From positions 620,001 to 684,000 of the forward strand of contig NZ_CP139304.1 of the NCBI RefSeq assembly GCF_034092415.1: a stretch of DNA of 64,000 bases, read 5' to 3'. Source of the stretch: Prochlorococcus sp. MIT 1341 (GTDB lineage: Bacteria; Cyanobacteriota; Cyanobacteriia; PCC-6307; Cyanobiaceae). Under the pieces are notes generated by a model. The model did no database searches. It saw only the letters and a program-made list of their open reading frames with translations, and was not told the DNA's origin. The position numbers and the translations under genes were made by a program. Shown in pieces: positions 18,491-27,255 of the stretch (position 1 is its first letter; the number at the start of each line of letters is the position of its first letter).

Positions 18491-19093
18491 GTGCGCGACA
18501 TCTTTATCAGTACCGCCATCTTCATCTCATGCTTAATGGTGGCAATAGCTAGCCAAATCATTGCTCCAACCCCTATCAATGCATCCACCAGCGAGATCTC
18601 AAAAATTCAGCCTGAGGTAGTGCAATCTAATCCAAGCACTGTAAAACCAGTCTTTGAACTCGATCCAGATGATCCAAACCCAAATCTTTTTGCCATGGCT
18701 CCCCAAAAAGATCAGAATGACATCTCAAGTTTTGGAGGTCCCTTGGAAACAAAAGAAACGCGAGTCACAGCTAGCGGTCTTCAAATAACTGATCTGGTGG
18801 TTGGAGAAGGAACTGAAGCTACTGCGGGGCAAACAGTTTCTGTCAATTATCGAGGAACCTTAGAGGATGGAAAAGAGTTCGACAGTAGTTATGGAAGAGG
18901 GCCTTTTACTTTTCCTCTTGGTACTGGTCGAGTAATTAAAGGTTGGGATGAAGGAGTTGAAGGCATGAAGGTAGGTGGCAAACGTAAGCTGGTAATACCT
19001 CCAGACCTAGGGTATGGGAGTCGTGGAGCTGGACGTGTAATTCCTCCAAATGCAACACTGATTTTCGAAGTGGAATTATTGGATGCAGTCTGA
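18491..19093 (+). CDS. Secreted FKBP-type peptidyl-prolyl isomerase
   Basis: The 200-aa protein has an N-terminal hydrophobic segment ([18 protein letters not shown]), an acidic linker, and a C-terminal FKBP domain of about 105 aa ([67 protein letters not shown]). All expected pocket residues appear present. It would fold proteins in the periplasm or thylakoid lumen. The start is a GTG that gives the signal-like N-terminus; no in-frame ATG lies just upstream. It is next to the NiSOD locus. Confidence 0.92.
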   Translation: MRDIFISTAIFISCLMVAIASQIIAPTPINASTSEISKIQPEVVQSNPSTVKPVFELDPDDPNPNLFAMAPQKDQNDISSFGGPLETKETRVTASGLQITDLVVGEGTEATAGQTVSVNYRGTLEDGKEFDSSYGRGPFTFPLGTGRVIKGWDEGVEGMKVGGKRKLVIPPDLGYGSRGAGRVIPPNATLIFEVELLDAV

Positions 19094-19187
19094 TCCCCTT
19101 CAAACTCTTTAAAAAGGATCTTGAAATAGCCAAACAGGAATTTATCTAGCTAGTGTAGTGAAAGATTTTTTTATCAATTAAACAAAG

Positions 19188-19661
19188 ATGTTGCGCTCGG
19201 CATTTTCTGTAATTACCAAGATCCTGCCTGTACGAACGGCTAAAGCTCATTGTGATGGGCCCTGCGGTGTCTACGACCCCGCATCTGCTCGGGTAGCTGC
19301 TGAAGCAGTTCTCTCGATGACTAAAAAGCTTCTAGCAATGGAACCGCCTCAAAATAGTGACCCTATTGCCTGGGCAACTTATAACAATACATTTTCAAGA
19401 TATGTAGCCATTAAGGAAGAGCAAGCTAAAGAAGCAAAACAAGAACTCCTAATACTCTGGACTGACTATTTCAAACCTGAACATTTATCGACTTACCCTG
19501 ATCTACATGACACCTTCTGGAAAGCAGCAAAACTGTGTAGTGCTTGTAAAGTAAATATAGATCAGGCAAAAGCTGAAGAACTGATGCAAGCAGTTGAGAA
19601 GATTCATTATATGTTCTGGAACTCAAAAGGGCGTGCAGATAACTGGATTACCGCAAGTTAA
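19188..19661 (+). CDS. sodN: Nickel superoxide dismutase precursor
   Basis: The 157-aa precursor has a 20-residue leader, then HCDGPCGVYDP. After cleavage His1, Cys2 and Cys6 (H21, C22, C26 of the precursor) are the nickel-hook ligands. The rest forms the four-helix bundle of NiSOD, which dismutates superoxide. NiSOD replaces the iron enzyme in many marine picocyanobacteria. Its maturation protease sodX overlaps its end and a nickel-transporter-like gene follows in convergent orientation. Confidence 0.98.
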   Translation: MLRSAFSVITKILPVRTAKAHCDGPCGVYDPASARVAAEAVLSMTKKLLAMEPPQNSDPIAWATYNNTFSRYVAIKEEQAKEAKQELLILWTDYFKPEHLSTYPDLHDTFWKAAKLCSACKVNIDQAKAEELMQAVEKIHYMFWNSKGRADNWITAS

Positions 19662-20013
19662 GTTAGAAACAATTGAGGGAGTAAGCCTTCGCTCTCTCTT
19701 TCTATTAATTTTTAACTTCAGACACTCCTGTCGAGTTGTAGGGGAATCAATGATTCCTACTATCTGTCCGGGGGATTTTGTGATTTACAAACCAATTAAA
19801 GGCGTCAAATTTAACCCAAGTGAAGGAACAATTGTTATTGCAAAAGATCCGTTAGACCCTAAAGGGTTAACAGTAAAAAGAATACTCAAATATAACAACA
19901 AAGGAATTATTCTCCGAGGAGATAACTATATCAATAGTATAGATAGTCGACAATATGGTTTTATCCACCCTAATAACCTATTTGGGATAGTTGAGAAAAT
20001 AATCTCTCCTTAA
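19633..20013 (+). CDS. sodX: NiSOD maturation protease SodX (S26-like)
   Basis: The 126-aa protein resembles type I signal peptidases. Ser39 lies in VVGESMIPT, followed by CPGDFVIYKP and the general-base lysine in TVKRI (K82), with a GDN motif and a hydrophobic segment at 17-28. In the NiSOD system SodX removes the pro-sequence before HCDGPC. The frame is open from a TTG at 19594; the GTG at 19633 is preferred but still overlaps sodN by 29 bp. The gene pair is likely co-transcribed. Confidence 0.9.
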   Translation: MQITGLPQVKLETIEGVSLRSLFLLIFNFRHSCRVVGESMIPTICPGDFVIYKPIKGVKFNPSEGTIVIAKDPLDPKGLTVKRILKYNNKGIILRGDNYINSIDSRQYGFIHPNNLFGIVEKIISP

Positions 20014-20021
20014 ATTTAAGT

Positions 20022-20040
20022 AAAAAAAGCTGTTAGCTTA
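20022..20040 (-). terminator. Possible intrinsic terminator of sodT
   Basis: Reading the minus strand, AAGCT-AAC-AGCTT is followed by a run of seven to eight Ts. The stem is only five base pairs and its start overlaps the sodT stop codon (20038-20040), so this is a weak but plausible terminator. Confidence 0.35.
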
Positions 20041-20724
20041 GATAATATAAGAAGTAGTTTTGTGCAACCAAACAACCCCCATTGCGACTGAAAGTCCGCC
20101 AGCACAGCCAAAAATTAAAGGTAAAAGACGGCTACCCACTTTCAATGTCGCAAAAGAAATGACTCCTACAAAGGCTCCCATAGTGGCAATAGATCCAAAT
20201 AAGTAAGCTGCAATATAAAAACCTGCTCCAATAGGTGGTAGTGCTAATGCAGGTATTACAGCTAACAAGTGAGAGGTACCTGCTAAACCATGTAAAAGCC
20301 CTAAGCCTGTAGCAGCATGCGTATGTCTTTTATGCCTCTTCCTGCCACGAAAATGCAAATGAATATGGTCATGATTATGACCATATTCATTTGCATTTTT
20401 ATGTTTATGTTTATGTTTATGAGAATGAATTACTAGCCCTAAAGAGGTCCTAATTGCCAGAGCTCCAATTATCAACAATGCAATACCAACACTAAACTCA
20501 GCAAGGGTAGACATTCTCTGAATCTGAACCAAATCCTTAGCTAAAATTGCAATTAATGCTAAGCAAACAACTCCTAAAGAATGTCCCATACCCCATGCCA
20601 AGCCATTTCTAAAAGCAGTTTTAGGGTTTTCTAAAGCTGATGGAGTCATCGCCACCAAATGATCTGCACCGCCCACAACATGCAGAGCACCCGCCACAAT
20701 TCCAGTTAAGACACTGATCAGCAT
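20038..20724 (-). CDS. sodT: Putative nickel transporter of the NiSOD locus (SodT, NicO/HupE-like)
   Basis: A 228-aa polytopic membrane protein with about six helices. Helix 1 has HVVGGADHLVAMTP, and helix 4 has GLGLLHGLAGTSHLLAV; paired His/Asp motifs of this kind are typical of NicO/HupE nickel permeases. A cytoplasmic His-rich loop (HSHKHKHKHKNANEYGHNHD and on) lies at about 99-135 and likely binds metal. The location beside sodN-sodX agrees with sodT, proposed to supply nickel for NiSOD. A perfect 23-bp-arm inverted repeat lies in the loop's coding sequence. Confidence 0.8.
   Translation of the reverse strand: MLISVLTGIVAGALHVVGGADHLVAMTPSALENPKTAFRNGLAWGMGHSLGVVCLALIAILAKDLVQIQRMSTLAEFSVGIALLIIGALAIRTSLGLVIHSHKHKHKHKNANEYGHNHDHIHLHFRGRKRHKRHTHAATGLGLLHGLAGTSHLLAVIPALALPPIGAGFYIAAYLFGSIATMGAFVGVISFATLKVGSRLLPLIFGCAGGLSVAMGVVWLHKTTSYII
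20350..20399. repeat. Perfect inverted repeat, 23-bp arms, 4-nt loop, within sodT
   Basis: Bases 20350-20372 pair exactly with 20377-20399, leaving the loop GATT. All 46 arm bases match. The repeat lies in the His-rich loop region of sodT and is translated as part of it. Adjacent are short ATGTTT repeats encoding Lys-His units. No mobile element is recognisable around it. Confidence 0.97.
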
Positions 20725-20822
20725 AGAAAAGTTTTATCAGATTAGTTCTTCGAGATTAGGGAAACAGTAAATGCCTCTCTTCTTAGATATGGGAAACAAC
20801 CTAGCAAATCGACATTGCCTCC

Positions 20823-21707
20823 TCAGGTACAAATCAACTTCTTAAGAGCAACAGCTACATCAGACTGACGCATCAATGATTCCCCAACAAGGACAGCACT
20901 AGCTCCAGCAGAATAAACGCGTTCGAGGTCTTTCCTATTAAACAATCCTGATTCGCTTATTAAAAGAATATCCTGTCCCTCCAGATCAACCTTATGGCTT
21001 TTGATAAGTTCTTCCGTTGTCCTTAAATCAACTTCAAACGTCATAAGATCACGATTATTAACTCCTATTAAAGAGAATCGACCCAAATTAATTACCCTCT
21101 CTAATTCGTCCAAATCATGTACCTCAACAATAATATTGAGACCTAAAGAATAAGCAACTTTTCGCAAGTAAAGCATATCTTGGTCGGAAAGTATTGCTGC
21201 AATAAATAAAACTGCATCAGCACCTGCTACTCGAGCCTGGTAAAGCTGATAGGGAGAAAGGATAAAATCCTTACAGAGTATAGGAATATCGACGGTTTTC
21301 CTTACTCGTTTAAGCACATCAAACCCTCCTTGAAAAAATGTCTTATCCGTAAGAACTGATAAACAACTAGCACCTCCTTCCAGATAGGCTTTTGAAATAT
21401 AAACCGGATCAAAATCTTCCCGAATAACCCCTTTGCTTGGGCTTGCTTTTTTAATCTCTGCAATGACAGCAGGCATTACAGGTGCTTGTTTCAGCGCCTC
21501 CCGAAAGTCAAGGGTCTTAGGAAGAGCATTAATTTTCGATTTAAGCGAGTCTAAAGGTTCCTTTTTCCGGGCAATTTCAATTTCTCGATCTTTTTCCCAA
21601 ACAATTTCTTCTAAGATATTTCTTGGCTTCCCTTCTATATGCGGGATTGCATATTCCAAATTAGAGACTTTAATACTTGGATTGGGTGGGCGACGACGAA
21701 TCTGCAT
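20823..21707 (-). CDS. trpC: Indole-3-glycerol-phosphate synthase
   Basis: The 294-aa protein is a TIM barrel with [62 protein letters not shown] and LISESGL, which are the substrate and catalytic segments of TrpC (fourth step from chorismate to tryptophan). It has the 30-40 residue N-terminal extension common in cyanobacterial TrpC. It lies downstream of lpd on the same strand, with 65 bp between, and ahead of sodT. Confidence 0.97.
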   Translation of the reverse strand: MQIRRRPPNPSIKVSNLEYAIPHIEGKPRNILEEIVWEKDREIEIARKKEPLDSLKSKINALPKTLDFREALKQAPVMPAVIAEIKKASPSKGVIREDFDPVYISKAYLEGGASCLSVLTDKTFFQGGFDVLKRVRKTVDIPILCKDFILSPYQLYQARVAGADAVLFIAAILSDQDMLYLRKVAYSLGLNIIVEVHDLDELERVINLGRFSLIGVNNRDLMTFEVDLRTTEELIKSHKVDLEGQDILLISESGLFNRKDLERVYSAGASAVLVGESLMRQSDVAVALKKLICT

Positions 21708-21772
21708 TTTAAATACTTAGAAGGTGATTTACGAAAGAAACTTTCCTTATATTTTATTCAGAGTCAAACAAC

Positions 21773-23218
21773 CTAGGATAAACAAATTTTCTTTGCAGCC
21801 TGCTTATATGCAACCTCTACCACCTCACTAAGTGTAGGGTGTGTATGAACTTCAGAAGACAATTGAACTACACTCTGTCGCCTAGCAACTGCATTGGAAA
21901 CTTCTTGTATTAAGTCTGCCGCATGCAAACCATAAATATGTGCTCCTAAAACTTCTCCAGTATCCTTACGAAATAGCAACTTCATCAGTCCATCACTATC
22001 AAGCTCTGCCAGAGCTTTAGAATTAGCCTTAAAATAACTTCTAACAATACCTAACTCAAAACTTTCATCAGAGGCTAGTTTTTTTGCCTCTTCCTCGGTA
22101 AGGCCGACTGCACTAATCTCTGGGTGAGTAAAGGTTGCTGCAGGAATACTTCTATAATCAATTTTAGATGCATTGCCAAGAATATTTTCAACGGCGATTG
22201 TACCTTGGGCTGCTGCAGTATGTGCCAACATAAGCTTTCCAGTCACATCACCAACAGCCCACAAGTTAGGTACAGAATTCTTCTCAATCACAACCCGCAT
22301 TTGATCATCAATGGGAATAAAGCCTCGGCTTGTTTCAACTCCAACCGACTCCAAATTAAGTTGATTAGTAGTAGGCACCCTCCCTGTAGCTACAAGAACA
22401 GCATCTACTTCTAATTTCTCAACAAACTTACGCGTTTTCATATCTGAAAGCTCAACATTAACTGGGCATCCGGGCGAAACCTTACTTGCTAAAACTCCTG
22501 CACGTGCATCAATATCACGGCCGTCAATTAAATGACGTTTTGCAATCTTTGTGAGATCAGGATCAAAAGTAGGCATGATTCGATCAAGAGCCTCGATGAG
22601 TGTTACTTCACACCCCAATGCTGTATAAACATCAGCAAACTCAAGCCCAATATATCCACTTCCAATAATTGCTATCCACCTAGGAAGCCACTCAAGGTTT
22701 ATAGCCTCATCACTAGTAAACACAGTACGTCCGTCTATTTCAATTCCTGGGGGGACAAAAGGATCAGAACCTGTTGCAATAATTATGTCCTTGGCACTTA
22801 AAACTTTATCCACCCCGCTTGCTTCTCTTAGACCAACTCTGCGGAGCCCTTCCAGGCGTCCGGTCCCTCGAAGAATCGTCACACCAGCTCTTTCAAGAGT
22901 CTTCGTCAAGTTTGTTCGAATAGTCTCAACCAATTTGTTGGCATGATCAGCAATCTTCTGCCTCTCAAATCGAACAGGAGCAGCATGTATTCCGAACTGC
23001 AACAAATGATCCGAATCAGCCAGCTCCCTTACCCTCCCGCTGGCTGCTAATAAAGCCTTTGAGGGAACACAACCGCGATTAACGCAAGTTCCTCCCATCT
23101 CGCGCGATTCGACTATCGCAACATTTAGGCCGTGTTCAGCTGCATGCTTAGCCGCATCAAAGCCGCCATAACCTGCCCCTATCACAATCAAGTCAAAGTC
23201 GAAAGTAGCTTCGCTCAC
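21773..23218 (-). CDS. lpd: Dihydrolipoamide dehydrogenase
   Basis: The 481-aa flavoprotein starts with an FAD motif VIGAGYGGFDAA, carries the redox-active disulfide GGTCVNRGCVPSK (C45, C50), a second GxGxxG NAD motif (IIGSGYIGLEFADV), and the C-terminal HTHPTLSE that gives the His-Glu base. It re-oxidises lipoyl groups of pyruvate dehydrogenase (pdhA at 11739) and perhaps of glycine decarboxylase. It overlaps the upstream SpoU gene by four bases (ATGA-like), so they are co-transcribed. Confidence 0.97.
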   Translation of the reverse strand: MSEATFDFDLIVIGAGYGGFDAAKHAAEHGLNVAIVESREMGGTCVNRGCVPSKALLAASGRVRELADSDHLLQFGIHAAPVRFERQKIADHANKLVETIRTNLTKTLERAGVTILRGTGRLEGLRRVGLREASGVDKVLSAKDIIIATGSDPFVPPGIEIDGRTVFTSDEAINLEWLPRWIAIIGSGYIGLEFADVYTALGCEVTLIEALDRIMPTFDPDLTKIAKRHLIDGRDIDARAGVLASKVSPGCPVNVELSDMKTRKFVEKLEVDAVLVATGRVPTTNQLNLESVGVETSRGFIPIDDQMRVVIEKNSVPNLWAVGDVTGKLMLAHTAAAQGTIAVENILGNASKIDYRSIPAATFTHPEISAVGLTEEEAKKLASDESFELGIVRSYFKANSKALAELDSDGLMKLLFRKDTGEVLGAHIYGLHAADLIQEVSNAVARRQSVVQLSSEVHTHPTLSEVVEVAYKQAAKKICLS

Positions 23219-24051
23219 CGCTGTTTCTGTATTTCAGATCTCATTTTGGCTCTTTGTCGCTCCAACAGCATGGGAACAGCAGCTGATGCCACATTCAAAG
23301 AGTCCACATTTTCACTGTGGGGCAAGGTTATGAAGTGGGTGCAACAAGCCTTAATACTAGGATGAATGCCCTTACCTTCGTTACCTAAAACCAATACTGT
23401 TGGCTTTAGCCAATCAAGTTCCCAATAAGGAATAGATATCTCCTGAATTGTCGGAGCAAGACTTGCAACCACCTGGAAACCTTCACTTACAGCGTTGTCT
23501 AATCGATCTTTAAAATCCTTAAGAGCCAACTCCTCAGACGCCCCTATTCGTTCATAAGGAAGTTTAAGTACAGCTCCAGCAGATGATCGAAGTGTTTTTT
23601 GACTGAGTGGATCAGCACCTAAAGCCAACCACAAAACATCGACTTCTGCAGCTAAAGCTGTTCGAAAAAGAGTTCCCATATTCCCTGGGTCTTGTAATCG
23701 ATCTAGAGCCAAGACAAAATCAACCTTTGAAGTGGCTTTAGGTAAAGCATCGATGGGGAAAAGTGAAGCAACTCCATCAGGGTTATTAGTTGATAAAGCA
23801 GCTTGAAGGACGGCTTCAGTGACCTCTCTTAGTTGAGTTTCTTGAGGGATTTTCTTAAATACATCAGGATGATTATTGATCCACTTCCTAGTAAAAACAA
23901 CTTCATGTGGAATGGAGGGAGTCCTCAATACTTCAACTAAAAAATGTGTGCCTTCCAAAAGCAACATTGCATACTCCTGACGACCTTCCCTGGAGGAAAG
24001 AGCCCTTAGTCGTCTAACCAGAGGATTCCGACGACTTGATATCAATGGCAA
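23215..24051 (-). CDS. SpoU/TrmH-family RNA 2'-O-methyltransferase
   Basis: The 278-aa protein has an N-terminal substrate-binding domain (SRRNPLVRRLRAL) and a SPOUT knot domain with DRLQDPGNMGTLFRTALA, VLVLGNEGKGIH and IPHSENVDSLNVASAA-type C-terminal motif (here LPHSENVDSLNVASA). It methylates a ribose in rRNA or tRNA; the exact target is not fixed by sequence alone. The start is a TTG at 24051, which gives the expected basic N-terminus. It overlaps lpd by four bases. Confidence 0.9.
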   Translation of the reverse strand: MPLISSRRNPLVRRLRALSSREGRQEYAMLLLEGTHFLVEVLRTPSIPHEVVFTRKWINNHPDVFKKIPQETQLREVTEAVLQAALSTNNPDGVASLFPIDALPKATSKVDFVLALDRLQDPGNMGTLFRTALAAEVDVLWLALGADPLSQKTLRSSAGAVLKLPYERIGASEELALKDFKDRLDNAVSEGFQVVASLAPTIQEISIPYWELDWLKPTVLVLGNEGKGIHPSIKACCTHFITLPHSENVDSLNVASAAVPMLLERQRAKMRSEIQKQR

Positions 24052-24076
24052 ATCTAAAGAGCTAATAACTCACTCC

Positions 24077-24325
24077 TCAAAAAGATTGTTGCTTACGCAC
24101 TTTTAGATCTTCTCCAAGCAACAACTTCTTCTCAGTAACCTCCAAGCCATTAACAACAGCGATCTCGCCCTTGACGCCTTCTTTTGAAAGGTCCTGAGCC
24201 ATTCTTTTAATAACGAAGTCTTCTACCGCAGAATTGTCAATCGCATCTGGCGTTAACTTCTCGACAAGCCCCCCAAATTTGAAGGAAACCAATTCCGAAG
24301 CATTTGAAATCTTAATAAGAATCAT
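24077..24325 (-). CDS. Small conserved-looking hypothetical protein, 82 aa
   Basis: A soluble, balanced-charge protein: MILIKISNASELVSFKFGG at the start, then DNSAVEDFVIKRMAQDLSKEG and LEVTEKKLLLGE. I recognise no family. It ends 25 bp before the SpoU start on the same strand, so it is probably the first gene of that transcription unit, directly downstream of the tRNA-Leu(CAG). The even composition supports a real protein. Confidence 0.65.
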   Translation of the reverse strand: MILIKISNASELVSFKFGGLVEKLTPDAIDNSAVEDFVIKRMAQDLSKEGVKGEIAVVNGLEVTEKKLLLGEDLKVRKQQSF

Positions 24326-24362
24326 TAGTCAAACTCTAAGATTATTTGAGCATTCTAAATAG

Positions 24363-24446
24363 TGCGGATGGGGAGACTTGAACTCCCACAGCATTTCTGC
24401 CACTAATACCTGAAACTAGCGCGTCTACCAATTCCGCCACATCCGC
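24363..24446 (-). tRNA. tRNA-Leu(CAG)
   Basis: Reading the minus strand, acceptor GCGGATG pairs with CATCCGC, the anticodon stem CTAGT/ATTAG closes the loop TTCAGGT with anticodon CAG, a class II variable arm follows, and the T-arm contains GTTCAAGTC. The 84-nt length and long variable arm fit leucine tRNA. CCA is not encoded. Confidence 0.95.
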
Positions 24447-24645
24447 AAAAGATCTAAGCGCTTGCTAAGAATCTTCGCCCACCATACACAGTTACACCGA
24501 ACCTATTAGTCATCTCAGCCTTATCCTCACAAGCTTGTAGAAGGGTTATATGAAAGTGGAAATGGAAAATGACAGCAAATCAAGAAAAGATGGACTTAAG
24601 AAGAAAAGGTTGTCAAAATTAGCCCCTACTGATTTCTTCTAAAGG

Positions 24646-25941
24646 ATGCCAGTTGTAGGCCAAATCTCAAGAGAGATTCAAAAGCCACACCTGGAAATAT
24701 TGGGGGGTTCTAAACTCGCAGGTGAAGTCAAGATCGGAGGTGCAAAGAACTCTGCTCTTGTACTTATGACCGCCTCTCTGCTTACTGAGGAGAAAATAAC
24801 GTTAAACAACATTCCCAACCTTACCGATGTGAGAGGTATGCAAGAGATCCTTCTTGCAATGGGAGTTAACTGCGAGCAAAAGTCAGATTTACTTGAATTG
24901 CACGCAAAACAGATCCTTAATTCAGCCCCTCCCTATGAGCTTGTCAACGGATTAAGAGCAAGCTTTTTTTGCATTGGCCCATTACTAGGACGGTTAGGGC
25001 AAGCAAAAATTCCTCTTCCAGGCGGATGTCGAATTGGAGCACGGCCAGTTTCTGAGCACATAAAAGGCCTAAAAGCTCTTGGTGCAATAGTCAGTGTTGA
25101 ACACGGAGTTGTCAAAGCATCAGTTCCTGGTATTGACAAACGCCTAAAAGGTGCATCCATAGTTTTGGATTGCCCTAGCGTTGGTGCAACCGAGACGATT
25201 CTCATGGCTGCTGTTCTAGCCCAAGGAACAACAACAATTGAGAATGCAGCACAAGAACCTGAGGTTCAAGATTTAGCCGAAATGCTCAATACTATGGGAG
25301 CTCGCATCTCTGGAGTAGGCGGAACTACAATCACAATCACTGGTGTAAAGCAATTGCATGGTTGTACTTACACTGCGATTCCTGATCGTATAGAAGCAGG
25401 GACTTTTCTAATAGCTGCAGCAATTACTCGCTCAACTCTTCGAATATCTTCAGTAATTCCTGGACACCTAAAAGCAATCATCCAAAAGCTAAGAGATTGT
25501 GGATGCAAAATAAAGACTTATGAAACAAGCATCACAATTGCTGCCGATGAAATCAACTCTGTAGACATCACTACTCAACCTTATCCAGGATTCCCTACTG
25601 ACTTGCAAGCCCCATTTATGGCTCTACTAACAACTGCTAAAGGGACAAGTGTTGTGACTGAAAAAATCTACGAAAACCGAATGCAACACGTTCCTGAGCT
25701 ACAAAGAATGGGTGCATCAATACGCCTACAAACAAATACCGCAGTAATTGAGGGCATTCCTCAATTGAGCGCCGCCCCTGTTAGCGGAGGAGATCTGCGC
25801 TCCACCGCAGCAATAGTTTTAGCAAGCATGGCAGCTAAAGGAACAAGTACTGTAAACGGGCTAAATCATCTAGACAGGGGTTATTCAGGGCTTGAAAAGA
25901 AGCTCAATTCTGTTGGGGGTCACATACAGAGAAAAGACTAA
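24646..25941 (+). CDS. murA: UDP-N-acetylglucosamine 1-carboxyvinyltransferase
   Basis: The 431-aa enzyme has VKIGGAKNSALVLM (lysine and asparagine for UDP-GlcNAc), GLRASFFCIGPLLGR, and the PEP-reacting cysteine in LPGGCRIGARPVSEH (C128). This is the first committed step of peptidoglycan synthesis. Cys rather than Asp at this site implies fosfomycin sensitivity in principle. The ATG follows an AAAGG run. ddl, ftsQ and ftsZ appear further down. A tRNA-Leu follows 39 bp after the stop. Confidence 0.97.
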   Translation: MPVVGQISREIQKPHLEILGGSKLAGEVKIGGAKNSALVLMTASLLTEEKITLNNIPNLTDVRGMQEILLAMGVNCEQKSDLLELHAKQILNSAPPYELVNGLRASFFCIGPLLGRLGQAKIPLPGGCRIGARPVSEHIKGLKALGAIVSVEHGVVKASVPGIDKRLKGASIVLDCPSVGATETILMAAVLAQGTTTIENAAQEPEVQDLAEMLNTMGARISGVGGTTITITGVKQLHGCTYTAIPDRIEAGTFLIAAAITRSTLRISSVIPGHLKAIIQKLRDCGCKIKTYETSITIAADEINSVDITTQPYPGFPTDLQAPFMALLTTAKGTSVVTEKIYENRMQHVPELQRMGASIRLQTNTAVIEGIPQLSAAPVSGGDLRSTAAIVLASMAAKGTSTVNGLNHLDRGYSGLEKKLNSVGGHIQRKD

Positions 25942-25980
25942 AGAAGAAAAAACTTCTCTTCTCACATAAAATCTGATTAT

Positions 25981-26062
25981 GGGAGCGTGCCGGAATTGGT
26001 AGACGGACTCGATTCAAAATCGAGCGCCTTCGGGCATGTGGGTTCAAGTCCCACCGCTCCCA
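25981..26062 (+). tRNA. tRNA-Leu(CAA)
   Basis: Acceptor GGGAGCG pairs with CGCTCCC, the anticodon stem CTCGA/TCGAG closes the loop TTCAAAA with anticodon CAA, a long variable arm GCGCCTTCGGGCATGT follows, and the T-arm has GGTTCAAGTCC. The discriminator is A and CCA is not encoded. It ends only 8 nt before the argD start codon. Confidence 0.96.
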
Positions 26063-26070
26063 CTGCTTTA

Positions 26071-27255
26071 ATGGAAACCTACAATCGATTGCCCATTGCC
26101 TTTACTAGAGGGAAAGGTTGTTGGTTATGGGATAGCAATGGGAATTGCTTTTTGGATGCAGTTGCAGGTATAGCGACATGCTCTCTAGGTCATAGCGATA
26201 GAGCGCTTCGACGAGAGCTATCCAAACAATTAAATCGGCTGCAACATGTATCCAACCTTTTTCGCATACCTGAGCAAGAAGAACTTGCAAAATGGCTCGT
26301 TAAAAATAGTTGTGCACAGAAGGTTTTCTTTTGCAATAGTGGAGCCGAAGCCAATGAAGCATCCATAAAGCTCTCAAGAAAATATGGGCATCTAATAAGA
26401 AATATCGAAAACCCAATAATCCTTAGCGCTAAATCCAGCTTTCATGGAAGAACGCTTGCCGCACTTAGCGCCACAGGACAAACGAAATATCATGAAGGTT
26501 TTGGGCCCCTTGTTAAAGGATTTGAGTTCTTCTCATTCAATGACATTCAATCAATTGAAAGATTGCTTTATCGACTAGAAGCAGAAGGACCAAAAGTTGC
26601 CTCGGTATTAATCGAACCGATTCAGGGAGAAGGTGGTGTAAATCCTGGAACAAAAATCTTCTTCAAACGCCTAAGAGAACTTTGCGATGAATACAAAGTT
26701 CTTTTAATTTTTGACGAAGTTCAAATTGGAATGGCACGAAGTGGTCACTGGTGGGGATATCAAGAACTGGGCGTGGAGCCAGATGCATTCACAATTGCCA
26801 AAGGATTAGGAGGAGGGCATGCAATTGGAGCATTGCTTGTAAAAGAAAAGGCAGACTTATTTTCTCCTGGTGATCATGCCAGCACCTTTGGTGGGAACCC
26901 ATTCGCATGCAAGGCAGGGCTAACAGTCGCTAAAGAAATTGAAAAAAGAAAATTACTTTCTAATGTTCAAGCAAGAGGTAAGCAAATTACTAGTGGTCTT
27001 GTTCAACTGATTAATGAGTTCCCACATGAACTTAAAGAAGTTAGGGGGTGGGGTCTTCTTCAAGGCCTAGTAATTCAGGAAGATTCAACGCTCATAGCAG
27101 AACAACTTGTTAAAGCTGCAATCAAAGAAAGATTACTTATAGGGTCAGCTGGAAGGAAAGTAGTACGAATAATTCCTCCGTTAACCATTACATCTAACGA
27201 AGTCAAAAAAATACTTATTCGACTGAAATCGAGTCTTATTGCTACAAGCAAATGA
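26071..27255 (+). CDS. argD: Acetylornithine aminotransferase
   Basis: The 394-aa class III aminotransferase starts METYNRLPIAFTRGKG, has FCNSGAEANEASIKLSRK, SFHGRTLAALSATGQ, IFDEVQIGMARSG and the PLP lysine in TIAKGLGGGHAIGALL. It transfers an amino group to N-acetylglutamate semialdehyde in arginine synthesis. An upstream frame runs through the tRNA and is not used; the ATG at 26071 is the start. Its stop overlaps the folC ATG (ATGA). Confidence 0.95.
   Translation: METYNRLPIAFTRGKGCWLWDSNGNCFLDAVAGIATCSLGHSDRALRRELSKQLNRLQHVSNLFRIPEQEELAKWLVKNSCAQKVFFCNSGAEANEASIKLSRKYGHLIRNIENPIILSAKSSFHGRTLAALSATGQTKYHEGFGPLVKGFEFFSFNDIQSIERLLYRLEAEGPKVASVLIEPIQGEGGVNPGTKIFFKRLRELCDEYKVLLIFDEVQIGMARSGHWWGYQELGVEPDAFTIAKGLGGGHAIGALLVKEKADLFSPGDHASTFGGNPFACKAGLTVAKEIEKRKLLSNVQARGKQITSGLVQLINEFPHELKEVRGWGLLQGLVIQEDSTLIAEQLVKAAIKERLLIGSAGRKVVRIIPPLTITSNEVKKILIRLKSSLIATSK

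Noticed and set aside
22124-22801. Plus-strand ORFs (96 and 89 aa) opposite lpd
   Set aside because: They are shadows of the strongly conserved lpd coding sequence, with Cys/Ser/Asn-rich unlikely proteins.
25987-26070. N-terminal extension of argD running through the tRNA-Leu(CAA)
   Set aside because: The translated part comes from the tRNA gene; the ATG at 26071 gives a normal ArgD N-terminus.
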